NCBI GenBank assembly: GCA_030674185.1
Contig: JAPXFY010000018.1
Location: 42,703,432 to 42,767,431, forward strand
Source: Monoplex corrugatus
Taxonomy: Eukaryota > Mollusca > Gastropoda > Littorinimorpha > Ranellidae
Direction: 5' to 3'
DNA: 64,000 nucleotides
Part shown: piece after piece, positions 11,816-22,679 of the stretch
Numbering within the stretch: position 1 is the stretch's first letter
Layout of the letters: the number at the start of each line of letters is the position of its first letter
Position numbers and translations under genes: made by a program
Notes under the pieces: model-generated
The model's input: the letters and a program-made list of their open reading frames with translations, nothing else
What the model was told of the DNA's origin: nothing
Databases searched by the model: none

Positions 11816-12620
11816 AGGACTGAAAAAAACTGAATAAAAAAGAACCCTGTACCATAGCTTTTGACCTAGACGATGCGTACAGTAAAGTCCAGTTCACAAT
11901 ATTCAAGGAACTACTTCAATGATATAGCATAAGTATGGCAATCAAAAGATTGATTGCCGCTACACTCCAAGAAAGAGTGATATTTCTGCCACTAGCGAAC
12001 TGGTATTCAGCACCTCTAAAACTGTCAAAGGGACTCCTTAAGGATTGCCACTTTCTCCAGTCCTCTACAACATATTACATATACAAAGTAACTTGCCGAT
12101 CTTGACCCCAACAATGGACCACATCGTATACCCAGATTTACCAATGCCGGTCTTATCTACAAACAGGTATTCATTATACATTACAAAGAACACAAAGCAG
12201 TCCGAAAACAATTAAGAAATGTAGACCAGTAGTGCCAGGAAACTCGCTCTACAATCAACCGTGGGTGGTATGAGCATTCCATCTGTTACGTTTAGAAGAA
12301 CCATTATCGAACGGACAACATACACTATGTTTGAATCAGTTTTGATAGCATGCTAACCTTCAAAAAACCTGTGGAAACCAATACACTGAAGTATTAAAAG
12401 GACCTTTCAATCCCAAAAGCAATGGCGACCAAATACATTGAACTACATCATCTCTCTCAGCTTTACCGAGTTATGACACCAAGCGTAATCGATTTTGGTT
12501 TTGGTCTCATTGAGTTGTCACAGACCGGCGTTCTGATTCGAGACAGAATGCAGAATGAAGCAACGTGAATAATCCTTGGAACCACAAAGTGCACCCCTGT
12601 GCAGGCAGTGCACTACCTTA
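11815..12620 (+). mobile_element. Decayed RT of an I/jockey-like LINE (intron 1)
   Basis: With many frameshifts the plus strand reads TIAFDLDDAYSKVQFTIFKE, IKRLIAATLQERVIFLPL, an RT block like GLP(Q)GLPLSPVLYNI, and VIDFGFGLIELSQTGVLIRD followed by RMQNEATxIILGTTKCTPV. These correspond to RT motifs A (FDLDDAY) and B, the thumb and the segment before RNase H in RNase H-bearing LINEs. The fragment is old and is present in both units. Confidence 0.6.
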
Positions 12621-12638
12621 TTCTTACTGTTGCTTAAA

Positions 12639-12670
12639 GCCCAGCCGACGGCGTAGAGCCATGTCAGGGC
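12639..12670 (-). repeat. LINE 3'-end motif
   Basis: gcccagccgac ... gtagagccatgtcagggc: the recurrent 32-bp motif, in the same orientation as at 18689, 20654, 36375, 49694 and 56405. It is probably the tail of a severely truncated LINE copy. Confidence 0.55.
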
Positions 12671-13164
12671 TATAATCATTTCAATGCACATTCAGTACTT
12701 CAACAGGAAAAAAAGGATGAGAAAATTAAGTACATATATCAACGCATTCGAGCACAAAATCTAAGGAGATGCCCCTGGTGTTGATCACACCGTCCAGTTT
12801 ATTGTACAGTGAATTTAAAAAAAACATACCGAATACAAATTTAAACATAACTAAGAACACTGAAACATATCTAAGAACAGGTCTAAATTACCTAAAATTG
12901 CTCCTGCATATCTCACTTCCCTACAGCCAAAAATGATCATAATACATGTACCCAATTATTCATGATAAGAGAAAAGTACGTAAGACTTTATCGAACACTT
13001 ACAGGTGAATGGACCAGCAAGGCAGAAAATGATAGGAAGAAATGGCAGAAAGCAAAGGAACAAGGTTGAAACAAAGAGAGTAACAGAAAAAAGAAAATTT
13101 CCAGCACAGAATTTCCGGAAGGTGGAGATACTATTTATACTGAATGAGCCCCCGGCACCCCCAC

Positions 13165-13185
13165 GGGGGGGGGGGGGGGGGGGGG
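13165..13185. repeat. G21 homopolymer
   Basis: Uninterrupted run of 21 G. The matching position in unit 2 (about 37653) has only four G. Confidence 0.9.
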
Positions 13186-13773
13186 AATGCGCTACCTGGC
13201 TGACCTGCTTTCAGGAAAATTAAGACATAAAATCGAAGAAGGAAAGGAATACTTCGGAGCATTGAAAAATAGGCTACCGACTAGAAGTTGTGAGTTCGAA
13301 TCCTCATCAGTCCTGTCAAAATCACTGCGGCATTTTTTCGGCCACAACCTGCTCCTGTCCAGATTAGAACGTGCTATGGATTCATTTAGAAAGACTGAGA
13401 CCACACAGTTAAGTCTCATCCACTTTATGGAAGCACCACTGAGGGTGTTGTTGAAATTTCTTGATCAATACCGCTGGTGTCTGTATCTCTCGGGCCTGGG
13501 TGACGTCAGGATGTATTATAATAGTATGCGTAGATTACACCCTGCCACGCATCTCATTCCTAGATGGAACTCCATAGCATCACAGTTATCTTCCTTGTCA
13601 TCAGCATCACCATAGTGTTATTTTTAAAAAAAAAGTCTCACCTTCTGTGACCATTATGATGAAGTAGAAAATAGGACAGACAAAAAGGCAAAACAAATGC
13701 AACACGCTAAGTATAATGATACTTCAAAAGTTCTTACAGTACAGATTCACAAAGTTAAGACAATCCAACTCAC

Positions 13774-14123
13774 CTTTCCTCAGTAGTGAACTCAGTGTAT
13801 AGCTGTTCTCCATACATCATCATGTTGAACACAAGGTACATCATATCAGATAGTGACAGGGCAAACAGACAGACGTTGATGCGTTCTTTTAACCCGTGTT
13901 TGTAGAACACCGCCATGTTGATGACGTTGGCAGGTACACCAATCAGAAAGGTGACGGGTAGAATCAGCATGTCCTTCAGTTTCCTAATCAGCTGGTCAGT
14001 CTCGAAGCTGATAATGGTATCAGGGTTGTTCCAGGGGATGAAGGCTTTGGGCTGCAGAACCAAGCACCCTGAAGCATTCACTGAAGCATTGGATGACAAT
14101 ATGTCTACGGTGGTGTTGGCCAT
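13774..14123 (-). CDS. GPCR copy 1, exon 1 (rhodopsin-like, candidate molluscan chemoreceptor)
   Basis: First coding exon of an intact three-exon class A GPCR of 372 residues (350 + 546 + 223 nt including the stop). Translation starts at the ATG at 14123 (MANTT...). The open frame continues a few codons upstream but without another ATG. The extracellular N terminus has three N-glycosylation sequons (N3, N12, N16). TM1 is about residues 52-75 and TM2 about 83-107, with the conserved acidic residue D93 (2.50) in LSLSD. The exon ends GAG GAA AG followed by the donor GTGAGT (phase 2) and joins exon 2 as an Arg codon. There is no signal peptide, as is usual for the class. Ligand and tissue are unknown. 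Chemosensory function is inferred from family resemblance (the SERCxC-type end of TM3) and the tandem arrangement. Confidence 0.9.
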
Positions 14124-14548
14124 AGTTCGTTTGGTATGCAAAACAGTAATCTTCTATTTTTGTGTCTTTTATGTGGTCGATCGTTTTCGTGTTTGCACAA
14201 GTTCTACTGTATCATTGTTGACAATCTGCGTTGGAGATCATATTTGTGACAGTTTTCGTGTGTGATGAATCAGTAAATCCGGATTTCTAGTTCTGCTCCA
14301 AGGAACTCATAGAGACATCGTCATAATCATCATTTCCATCAAAATGGAGGGCAAGGACGTGGAAAAGGAGACTGAGAAGGAAGGAAAAAAATAATGCCAG
14401 GTCCTGACATATTCTTTTCAGTTGTGATTGTGTTTGGTGGGTACTGTTTAATTGTCAAAATTACATTTTTTCCTTTGCTATCCTATCATTCATTCATTCA
14501 TTCTCTCTCTAACTCATGAACGGGCTCGATGGTCTAAATCAAAATATA

Positions 14549-14551
14549 ACT

Positions 14552-14605
<54 letters not shown>
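14549..14605. repeat. (CT)n microsatellite
   Basis: Pure TC dinucleotides upstream of GPCR copy 1. The unit 2 version (39003-39026) is a C-run followed by a short CT stretch. Confidence 0.85.
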
Positions 14606-14608
<3 letters not shown>

Positions 14609-14837
14609 GTATCTTCGGGTTTGGGTGGGTTGGTCTTTAGTTTCTACCCTGTGAGTACTTTCATCTGCACAGCCTGGTTGACGCCAGGATATAATCCTGA
14701 CAGGAAATCTCCAACCAAAATACAACTTTATGATTTCATCACCACCATCGCTTTCACCCTGGTGATTCCTTGGTAAAGAAGCGCCAAACACTCCCAGCTT
14801 TCACAGTACACGTTGAAGCAGCCGAGCATGGAGTGGA

Positions 14838-15295
14838 GAGTGTGGCCTGATGGTTAAAGCATCTCCTTTGGACGTGAGATACCTGGGTTCAAATCGTGAA
14901 TTGGACAGGAATTTTTCTCCACAACCCCCCTCCCCAAGCCTCAATAGATTTTAAATGGTGATCTAGATGCTAGTCATTCGGATGAGAAAACAAAGTGAAG
15001 TCCCGTGTGCGACATGTATTCCCCAGCGCACGTTTAAGATCCTTCGGCAACGAAAGAGGTTGTTCCTGTTGTAGCGAAGTTAAAGTTCATACATAAATAG
15101 AAGTGAATACATACGGAAAAGAAGAAACAAAATGTATGGCGCTGCACTGCGGCGACACGCTGTCCCTGGACAGAGCAAATAAATTTCACATAGCAAATCA
15201 ACTGCGACATAAATAAATAAGTAAATAAAAAGTCAATAAATAAATGAATAAAAGTAAATGAATAGATAAATAAATGAAAGAAGAGAAATAACAAT
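14838..15295 (+). mobile_element. tRNA-derived SINE with conserved body, unit 1
   Basis: The 5' head has a Pol III box A (TGGCCTGATGG, 14843-14853) and box B (GGTTCAAATCG, 14886-14896). The body carries wording typical of a widespread molluscan SINE: ggatgagaaaacaaagtgaa, gcgcacgtttaagatcc, cggcaacgaaagaggttgtt, ggcgctgcactgcggcgaca and then ctgtccctggacagagc. The 3' end is an aaataaataagtaaat-type tail. The same insertion is found in unit 2, so it predates the duplication. Confidence 0.8.
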
Positions 15296-15846
15296 TAATA
15301 AGTAAATGCAAATACAAATAGACTTTACAGTTAGTAGTGTCGATGTGCCAGATTACAGAGAATCCTGCCATTACATAAGGAAAAAAAAAGAAAGTGACAT
15401 AGAAAGTAAGACTGGCCTAATATGAGCCTAACCTACAAAATCTTACAAGGTTGTATTTGCCTGGACATTCTAGTGGCATTGATTAAGGGAAACGAATGTG
15501 CTGAAAACGTAGCTGGTCACGCAAAATTATAACCATCAGTTTACCCTTGGACAAATCCGAAGTCCTTGAGAACTCTAAATGTTTCTTTTTGTGAATAAGT
15601 TGGGGATCATCAATGGCCTTGCAGACTGAAGCACACTGAGAAAGCAGGTGAGAAAAGTACAGGTAGTCCCATGACATTATGCTAGGTCGGCGGGAGTGAG
15701 GTGGTAGAGACTTCACTACTCTCGGGTCAGCTTTGTCTTAAGACGAATACTACTCTTATCCTTCAATGCTCTATCCTCCCCAACACTAAATAGCTTTACT
15801 TTCCCACCCATAGTTGGGCGTAACGGAGGCGGTACACATAAACAAA

Positions 15847-15952
<106 letters not shown>

Positions 15953-16077
15953 TTCCAAGCCAGGTTCAAACTCACGCAGTTGGATTGGAAGGTGGAAACT
16001 CTACATGTACGCTGTCAGATCTTAAATGATTAACGGCAGCAGTGATTTCAACTCGAGCAAAATGAAAAGCCATTGCC

Positions 16078-16556
16078 AATCAAACTATTCAAACTGTTTC
16101 AAAGGGCCAATCAAACTATTCAAACAGTTTCAAAGGGCCAATCAAACTATTCAAACTGTTTCAAAGGGCCAATCAAACTATTCAAACAGTTTCAAAGGGC
16201 CAATCAAACTATTCAAACTGTTTCAAAAGGCCAATCAAACTATTCAAACATTTTTAAAGGGCCAATCAAACTATTCAAACAGTTTTAAAGGGCCAATCAA
16301 ACTATTCAAACTGTTTCAAAGGGCCAATCAAATTATTCAAACTGTTTCAAAGGGCCAATCAAACTATTCAAACTGTTTCAAAGGGCCAATCAAACTATTG
16401 AAACCGTTGAACTGTTTCAAGGGGCCAATCAAACTATTCAAACTGTTTCAAAGGGCCAATCAAACTATTCAAACTGTTTCAAAGGGCCAATCAAACTATT
16501 CAAACTGTTTCAAAGGGCCAAACATACTATTCAAACAGTTGAACTGTTTTAAAGAG
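16078..16556. repeat. Minisatellite, 31-bp unit, unit 1
   Basis: About 14 copies of a unit reading ccaatcaaactattcaaact then gtttcaaaggg. Variants end in caaacagtttcaaag. Two copies, near 16410 and 16535, contain the longer core gttgaactgttt that dominates the orthologous array in unit 2. A 182-codon open frame crosses it, as expected of a repeat without stops, and is not a gene. Confidence 0.9.
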
Positions 16557-16559
16557 GAA

Positions 16560-17530
16560 CTGCACAAATTGTAACATTGTCGAAAGGACACGACATCCTT
16601 GGCACCAGAATTTAAAAGCTTTAAATACGTCACAAATGATACCTATCTATTTCATAGTGTGGGTACAAGGTGCAGAAACTGTGTCTGCCCGCCTCTGTCA
16701 AGCTTGTTATTGATAAACGTAAAAGAGCTTTAAAATTCGACCTCATGAAATACGCTAGTACACTGGACTCAAACCATACATGATTGAATAGTTAACAATC
16801 AAAATTGGACTTAAAAAGAATATGAATGCTTTGAAGGATAAATGGATGTAAGCCAGACAACCTAACCCGCCTCCTCGTTAAAAATCACACACGAAACAAT
16901 AGAGAAATTAATATCTCTGTCTGAGGAATTGACTTCTTTGAATACCCTTACGTACATAATTCAGGAGCTATCTCTGGAACATATGACAAGGATATCCTTG
17001 ACAGCACATCAGGTTTACAAAGAAGAGGCACTTAAGAATTTTCAAGAATTGTTTACGTCTTCTACTGAAAATCGCATCTATCATGACATTCTATTGTGGT
17101 TAAACTAGATCATCAACATAAAACTCTTATCTCCTTGAAATTAGTTTTACTGATATTTTACCATTTGCATTGTTCAAACACCGATGACTGATATATGTAC
17201 AATGCATATGTAATATTTAAGCTAGAGCTGGATGTAAAAAAAAACAAGCAACCAAGCAACCAAAAACTCTAACGACAGGGAAAAAAAGATTAACAAACAA
17301 TCCTCTAAACTGCCATACATATTGCTTTATTTCATGTCCTCATAAATGATCATCCCTCTCTCTCTGTCATTCACTAACAAGATTCATTGTCTAACAACTA
17401 TAATCTTTTATCCTCCGTCTAAAACTAACCTACCTTCAATTACCTGAAATCGTTAGTACCTGACAACTAACAACATTGGTTATCCATCCGCTGTATAAAA
17501 AGCTTTATGAAATGGCCATTAGATCAATAA
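16560..17530. other. Unique spacer, no gene seen
   Basis: AT-rich sequence matching 41650-42590 of unit 2. No coding or repeat signal stands out. Confidence 0.5.
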
Positions 17531-17534
17531 TGCG

Positions 17535-17670
17535 TATGTGTGTGCATGCGTGTGTGTGCATTTGTGTGTGTTTGTGTGCGCACGCACAGACCTGAACAGA
17601 TCTATACAATCAGTAATTATGCACTTCAATGCGCGCGCGCGAGTTTGTGTGTGTATGTGTGCGTGCAAAT
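17535..17670. repeat. Degenerate (GT)n with GCGC core
   Basis: tgtgtgcatgcgtgtg blocks and a gcgcgcgcg run at about 17631. The unit 2 equivalent at 42600-42830 expanded to a longer (GT)n. Confidence 0.6.
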
Positions 17671-18025
17671 GTATTATGTGCATGTGTTCGTTTATTTCTT
17701 TTAACGTATACCACTTTAAAAAAAAAAAATAAATTAATTACACAATATAATACACATAAATGCTTTTAACGGAAAAAAAACTCGGAAATGAACAAATAAT
17801 AAATGTATAAATAAATGAAATAAATAAATGAAAGAATAAATGAATAGTGAATATTGAATTTAAAGAATGAATGACAATAATAATGTGTACATATAAATAA
17901 AAATAAGAAAAAGCAGTTGCTGTACGTTATTATTCAATGTCAGAGCACTGATCATGAGGTAGTAATGTACGATAGTGAAGCATAGAGTTTAGTGTTTTAA
18001 TTCGCATGGCGGGTAGACGGCGGGG

Positions 18026-18058
18026 GCCGCGCGCGCGGCGCGCGCGTGTGTGTGTGCA
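18026..18058. repeat. GCGC/GTGT alternating tract
   Basis: ggccgcgcgcgcggcgcgcg followed by (TG)n. It is the only strongly GC-rich spot in an AT-rich stretch. Confidence 0.6.
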
Positions 18059-18225
18059 GGCAAACAAAAAAGTGGTTTGATATTATGAGATGAGGTGGAG
18101 GGGGGAGGGAGCAGAGGATTTTCTTTTGAAATCAAAAACGTCGTAATATTGAAAGAGTTATAAACAAACAAACAAACAAAAGCAAGGAAAAGGGGGAATT
18201 ACATGATTAGAACAATCGGGCTTAA

Positions 18226-18439
18226 CCCTTTGACTCCCGCAACCTGTCTACCAGCATCCTGCACTGTCAACCATACGGTATTAGCAAAGCAAAAACTCTT
18301 CGACTCTCTCACACTATTTACCAGCTTTCTGCGGGAAGTTGATGGATGGTGTGAGGGAGTCAAAGGGTTAGTGGATAATGCGAGGGAGTCAAAGGGTTAA
18401 ATATTTGCAGTTGGTGGACAGGTTGCGAGAGTCAAAGGG
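18226..18439. mobile_element. piggyBac-type MITE flanked by TTAA
   Basis: A 214-bp element bounded by TTAA on both sides (18222-18225 and 18440-18443). The termini are near-perfect inverted repeats of about 27 bp, starting CCCTTTGACTCCCGCAACC on the left and, reversed, CCCTTTGACTCTCGCAACC on the right. A TTAA target and CCC/GGG ends are the hallmark of piggyBac-family elements. Two further internal gagtcaaaggg copies suggest nested or duplicated right ends. No transposase is encoded. Unit 2 retains only a decayed right portion at 49345-49441. Confidence 0.75.
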
Positions 18440-18671
18440 TTAATCAAAGAAAACGACCCACACGACTGTGCAGTAAATGCAAAGCAGTGTACAAATATAG
18501 AGTTAGATCAGAAGGCCTGTCTCTTTGGTTTACATTAATACATATAACTGATGCAGGAAGATAAGGTAGCATTCCTTGACTACGAAAAAGGTAACCAATG
18601 TTTATGTACTGACTGCATATACATTTGAATGGTTTACTGAATTTCATTCGAAGCGAATCAAGAGATTGTTT

Positions 18672-19800
18672 TTGTTGTTGTTGTTTATGCCCAGCCGACT
18701 GCGTAGAGCCATATCAGGGCTATAATCGCTTCAAAATCGAGAGATAATCTCTAAGCTAAAGTTATTTCCATTCTTGTAAAACCTGGTAGTTTTATGATGA
18801 AAGGACGTAAGTTGAGTTGTGCTTATACTTTGTTTTCTAATACAGAGTTCAATTCTTACCCAGAAAATTGTGAATTAAGTTTTGTAAAGCGAGTCCTATT
18901 AACTGCTGCACGTTTAGCTATTCTATCAACCTGATCGTTTTATACAATACTACAGTCAGATGGATCCAGCAAAAAGTGACTTGTGTATTGTTTGTTATTA
19001 AACAATGAAACGAATATTTTATCTCAAATATCAAATTACTGTTTTCTGTACTTTTCTTACTGTTTGGGGCCTGTAATGCAAGTGTAGAATCAACACACAA
19101 TGAGATACTAAACAAAGGTATGGCAGATCAATTGTAAAATTCAGTGTCCTCAAGATGGCAACTAATTCAGAAGTGAAGATTGAATGTCCCATTCCTAAAG
19201 AGTAAGCATTTTCGACTTTAAATTTGGAATTATAAAGCCAGCTCCTGCTACACCGATATCTAAAATAGAGTCATCAGTAAATATTTTGAAATGACAGAGA
19301 TATTATTTTGATGTAGATGTGACGGAACAATAGTTTGCTACCAATTTATTCACACCACAGTGGAATCAATACAGACGGCAGGATTGTCAGCTTTGGAAAG
19401 GGTCATCTCTGATGACTTTATTTCATGAAGGTTATTTACATTACGTGAGACTCCACCGAAATCGAAAGGTCCGACCCAGTCTTCTTTTAGTTGACATCTC
19501 TTAACACAGCCGTGGATAGTGAGAACATCCGGGAGATCATGGTTGTTTTTTGTTGTTTTGAAATCTTATTAAAGCGTGACGTTCTGTGTTTGACCTGTGA
19601 GATTACATCTGCAGTTTTTATGATGTCAGAAATTTCTTTTCAGTCACGTGTTTGCTTGTTTTGATTTTTTGTTGCTGTTTTTTTGTCACGTTTAGTTTCT
19701 ATGTCTGATTTGTCACCTATCAGCTTACTTGCTTTTGTTTCAGAAAGTTTGCGTAATGTTCATATTGTTTAAACCTGTTTGTGTTCGACAATTAGATCTA
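18672..19800 (-). mobile_element. Internally deleted I/jockey-like LINE remnant, unit 1
   Basis: Read on the minus strand, part of an ORF1 SGNH-esterase region (19380-19560: HDLPDVLTIH ... FDFGGVSRNVNNLHEI) is followed almost directly by RNase H pieces (18918-19330: FTDDSILD and LCVDSTLALQAPNSKK) and then by the 3' motif at 18689-18720. Endonuclease and RT are missing. The unit 2 copy has the same fusion point, so the deletion predates the duplication. Confidence 0.75.
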
Positions 19801-19804
19801 TAGG

Positions 19805-20195
19805 ATGGCCTAAGTCTTATCCTAGTCATTTTGACAAAAGAGTGGGTTCAAATGTTCGCCTGCCAATAACTAAACTTGAGGGTCAAGGGTTCGTTTCCTG
19901 TTGAGACCTCGATGTTACTATTTCTCCTCAATTTGACCAGAAAATAGAACTGAATGCCTTAGGAAAGGGACCAAAAAAAAAGAAAAAAAGTCGGATATGT
20001 GTTGTGCCTTTTGGTCTGCGTCTGCTCATGTTAAAGATTCCATGCAGTTAAAATTGTGAAGAGCAGGGCATTCGCCTGACTACCCTGGTATAAAATATGG
20101 GAGAAATAGATTCATTTCTCAGGACTCTGCCCTTGAAGGCCAATTATCTTGTCTTTCTGAAGTCTTGATAAAAAAGCGCTACACTGCACGTTTTA
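19805..20195 (+). mobile_element. SINE-like repeat, unit 1
   Basis: Contains a possible tRNA box B (agggttcgtttcc, about 19886) and a body with agcagggcattcgcctgact, ctctgcccttgaaggcc and aaagcgctacactgcacg. It is repeated at the equivalent place in unit 2 (51145-51530). The box A is unconvincing and there is no clear A-rich tail, so the SINE label is tentative. Confidence 0.4.
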
Positions 20196-20369
20196 CATGG
20201 TAAATCCATAGTGACAAAAAGAAATGAATATGGATATTAACAACAGAAAGACAAACATTTGTATTTACCAGACTCAGATCAAACACACATATATTAACAT
20301 CCCTAGCCCTACAAGCAGTGTGCGTGCATGCGTGCGTGTGTGTGCTTGTGTGTGTGCTTGTGTGTGTAT

Positions 20370-20468
20370 GAAAAAGAGAGAGAGAGAGAGAGAGCAAAGT
20401 GAGAGAGAGGATGACAACTTGGGCCAAGAGTCACTCGTCTAACAGGCAAAGTGTGCACTGGTTCAGCA

Positions 20469-20509
<41 letters not shown>

Positions 20510-20511
20510 GT

Positions 20512-20547
<36 letters not shown>

Positions 20548-20557
20548 GTGTTGTGTG

Positions 20558-20597
<40 letters not shown>

Positions 20598-20600
20598 CGG
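20370..20600. repeat. (GA)n and compound (GT)n
   Basis: gagaga at 20370-20393, then TG repeats at 20471-20600 with TTGTGG interruptions. They lie in a stretch that unit 2 lacks. Confidence 0.85.
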
Positions 20601-20631
20601 CGTTGTGTTCATGTGTGTGTATCTTGTTCTA

Positions 20632-21030
20632 CTTCAAGTTCATATTGCTTATAGCCCATCCAAATACTAGAGCCATATCAGGGCAAACACCACGTTAAAA
20701 CAACAACCAAGTTAACATAAAAAGACAACAGTTAAAAACCATGCTCACCGTTTTCCTTGTCAAGTCTAAAATACGTTTAAAAAATGACATACTCAGACGG
20801 AAAATCATTGATCTCGTGTGAAATTTGGAAAACTGCAGCAGGAAGGACGTCTTGGAAGAGGTTCTTTAAGGAGTCCGCCGTGTTTTGCTTACGTCTCACA
20901 TCATACAAGTCCCAGCAATCAAGGAGCAGGTGTCTAAAGCTCAATGGCTCGTCGCATGGTATACACACCGGCGTTTCTTCATTTTGTAAAAGGTACGAAT
21001 TGCATGTTGTGCTATAAACAGTCATGTACT
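20632..21030 (-). mobile_element. LINE 3' end (same family as the element at 56.4-60.8 kb)
   Basis: A severely 5'-truncated copy encoding only the ORF2 C terminus (LLQNEETPVCIPCDEPLSFR then HLLLDCWDLYDVRRKQNTAD) with the C-x2-C...H-type zinc-binding block. The 3' UTR with the 32-bp motif (20654-20684) and a caagttcatattgc end follow. It is absent from unit 2, so it inserted after the duplication. Confidence 0.8.
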
Positions 21031-21417
21031 CAAGACCTGAAGTTTAGAGGTCAATTCCAGTTTACAGCATTAAAAATCTGGCCTCCTTTCTGCCCATCTT
21101 AACATTTTCATTATTCAGGTAGTGTCAGCTTAGTGTGTCATAGGTCCCTCTCCCTTCCTTTCCTTATTTCAAGAACGTATAGCGCACAGTGTTTTTGTGC
21201 AGACTGAGGCAGTCTGCCAGTGAACTGCTGGCAGATTTAGATAGAACACATATGGCATTGTCCAACTGCGATGAATCTTTCTTCAGCAAATCCAAACTTC
21301 AAACTCATACGTGCGTATGAAAGACTATTTATCAAATAAGTTACACATTTTTCTTCTTTATTATACATATATATTTTTGTGGGCTAGTGTTAATATCACG
21401 ATTTCTGATTTCACGAT

Positions 21418-21544
21418 ATAATAATAATAATAATAATTACAATATTTATATAGCGCAAAATCTTGATAAAATCAAATCTAAGCACTGAAGCAGACACACA
21501 CGCAGGCACGCACGCTCGCACACACACGCACGCACACATACAGA

Positions 21545-21584
<40 letters not shown>

Positions 21585-22457
21585 CACCCCACACACACGC
21601 ATGGCTATAAATGGGGAGAAAGAATAAAAGCAATAAAAGCAAGAATAAAAGCAATGGAAAATTATAGAGAGCATAGCATACAATTATATATTATAACCAT
21701 GTGATTCCCTCCGAGCGGAGACAGGCTGCAGAGGGAGGGTTGAGTGAGGTTAGGATTTTATGCAGGAGAGAAAAGGTGAGTTTTGAGAGCGGACTTGAAG
21801 GAGACAAAAGTAGGTTGCTGACGGACTGAGAGAGGAAGTTTGTTCCAGGAGAGTGGACCAGAAACAGAGAAGGCTCGTGGACCATAGGTATTGAGCTTAG
21901 TGCGTGGAAAGCGAAGAGTCAGAGGATCAGAGGCAGAGCGGAGGGTACGTGAGGGAACATAGATCTCAAGTAGGCTTGACAGGTAATCGGGGCTGCGTTA
22001 TTGAGGCTTTTGTAGCACATGGTGTCTAGTTTGTACTGTATGCGCTTTGATACAGGGAGCCAGTGAAGTTGTGCCAGGAGAGGAGATATGTGGTCAGCTT
22101 TTTTCTTTTTGAGTACAAGGCGTGCAGCATTGTTTTGAATGCGCTGTAGGATGTGAATGGTGGAGGCAGGAAGACCAGACAGGAGTGAATTGCAATAGTC
22201 AATGCGAGACATTATGAAGGAGAGAACGAGTTTTGCAGTTGTTTCGACAGAGAGATACTTCCTGATCAGCTTTATACGATGGAGATGATAGTAGCAGGAT
22301 CTGGCAGTTTGAGAAACAAAGTTGTTCATGGAGAGGGTAGAGTCAATGCAGACACCAAGGTTTTTAGCTGAATCAGAAATTGGGACTGATGTGTTACATA
22401 ATGGGAGAGAAAGAGGAGCAGCTGAGAAAGTTTCTGACGGGTGCCAATGAGGATAGC
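21418..22457 (-). mobile_element. CR1/L2-like LINE, 5'-truncated, unit 1-specific
   Basis: The minus strand encodes the RT C-terminal domain (21919-22440: NLGVCIDSTLSMNNFVSQTA, SRIDYCNSLLSGLPASTIHI, LLAQLHWLPVSKRIQYKLDT). The 3' UTR contains an embedded CA/GCAC microsatellite (21490-21600), and the 3' end has gcgctatataaatattg and an (ATT)n tail (21419-21437 on this strand). The orthologous place in unit 2 (about 51797-51803) is an uninterrupted empty site. Confidence 0.85.
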
Positions 22458-22679
22458 TTCTGTCGTTATTGTTTTCACTGAACTGTGTAAATACTACATT
22501 AATGTATATATTTGACAATGTTTATGCTGCATTGATATATGGACTTGGCACCCCCCCCCCCTCTCTGGGCCATTTTTTTGTTTATTCGTTTTCTTTTCAA
22601 AGTGCAACGAGCATGTTTTGTCTTGGGCTATTTGTGTCGTACAAATGTATTGATTACTACTGTAATAGCAATAATGACA

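Noticed and set aside
13275..13310. Possible tRNA or SINE box B (gagttcgaatcctc)
   Set aside because: No box A at the right distance and no cloverleaf can be drawn.
13915..14265. Plus-strand open frame opposite GPCR exon 1 (and 9256-9480, 9541-9873, 32834-33121, 38365-38679)
   Set aside because: Antisense shadows of conserved exons. The minus-strand frames have splice sites, TM segments and receptor motifs.
14843..14896. Genuine tRNA gene
   Set aside because: Boxes A and B are present but the acceptor stem does not close and a SINE body follows.
16026..16574. 182-codon repetitive frame (QSNYSNCFKGPIKLFK...)
   Set aside because: It is a 31-bp minisatellite read through three frames. The unit 2 array has another consensus and no such frame.
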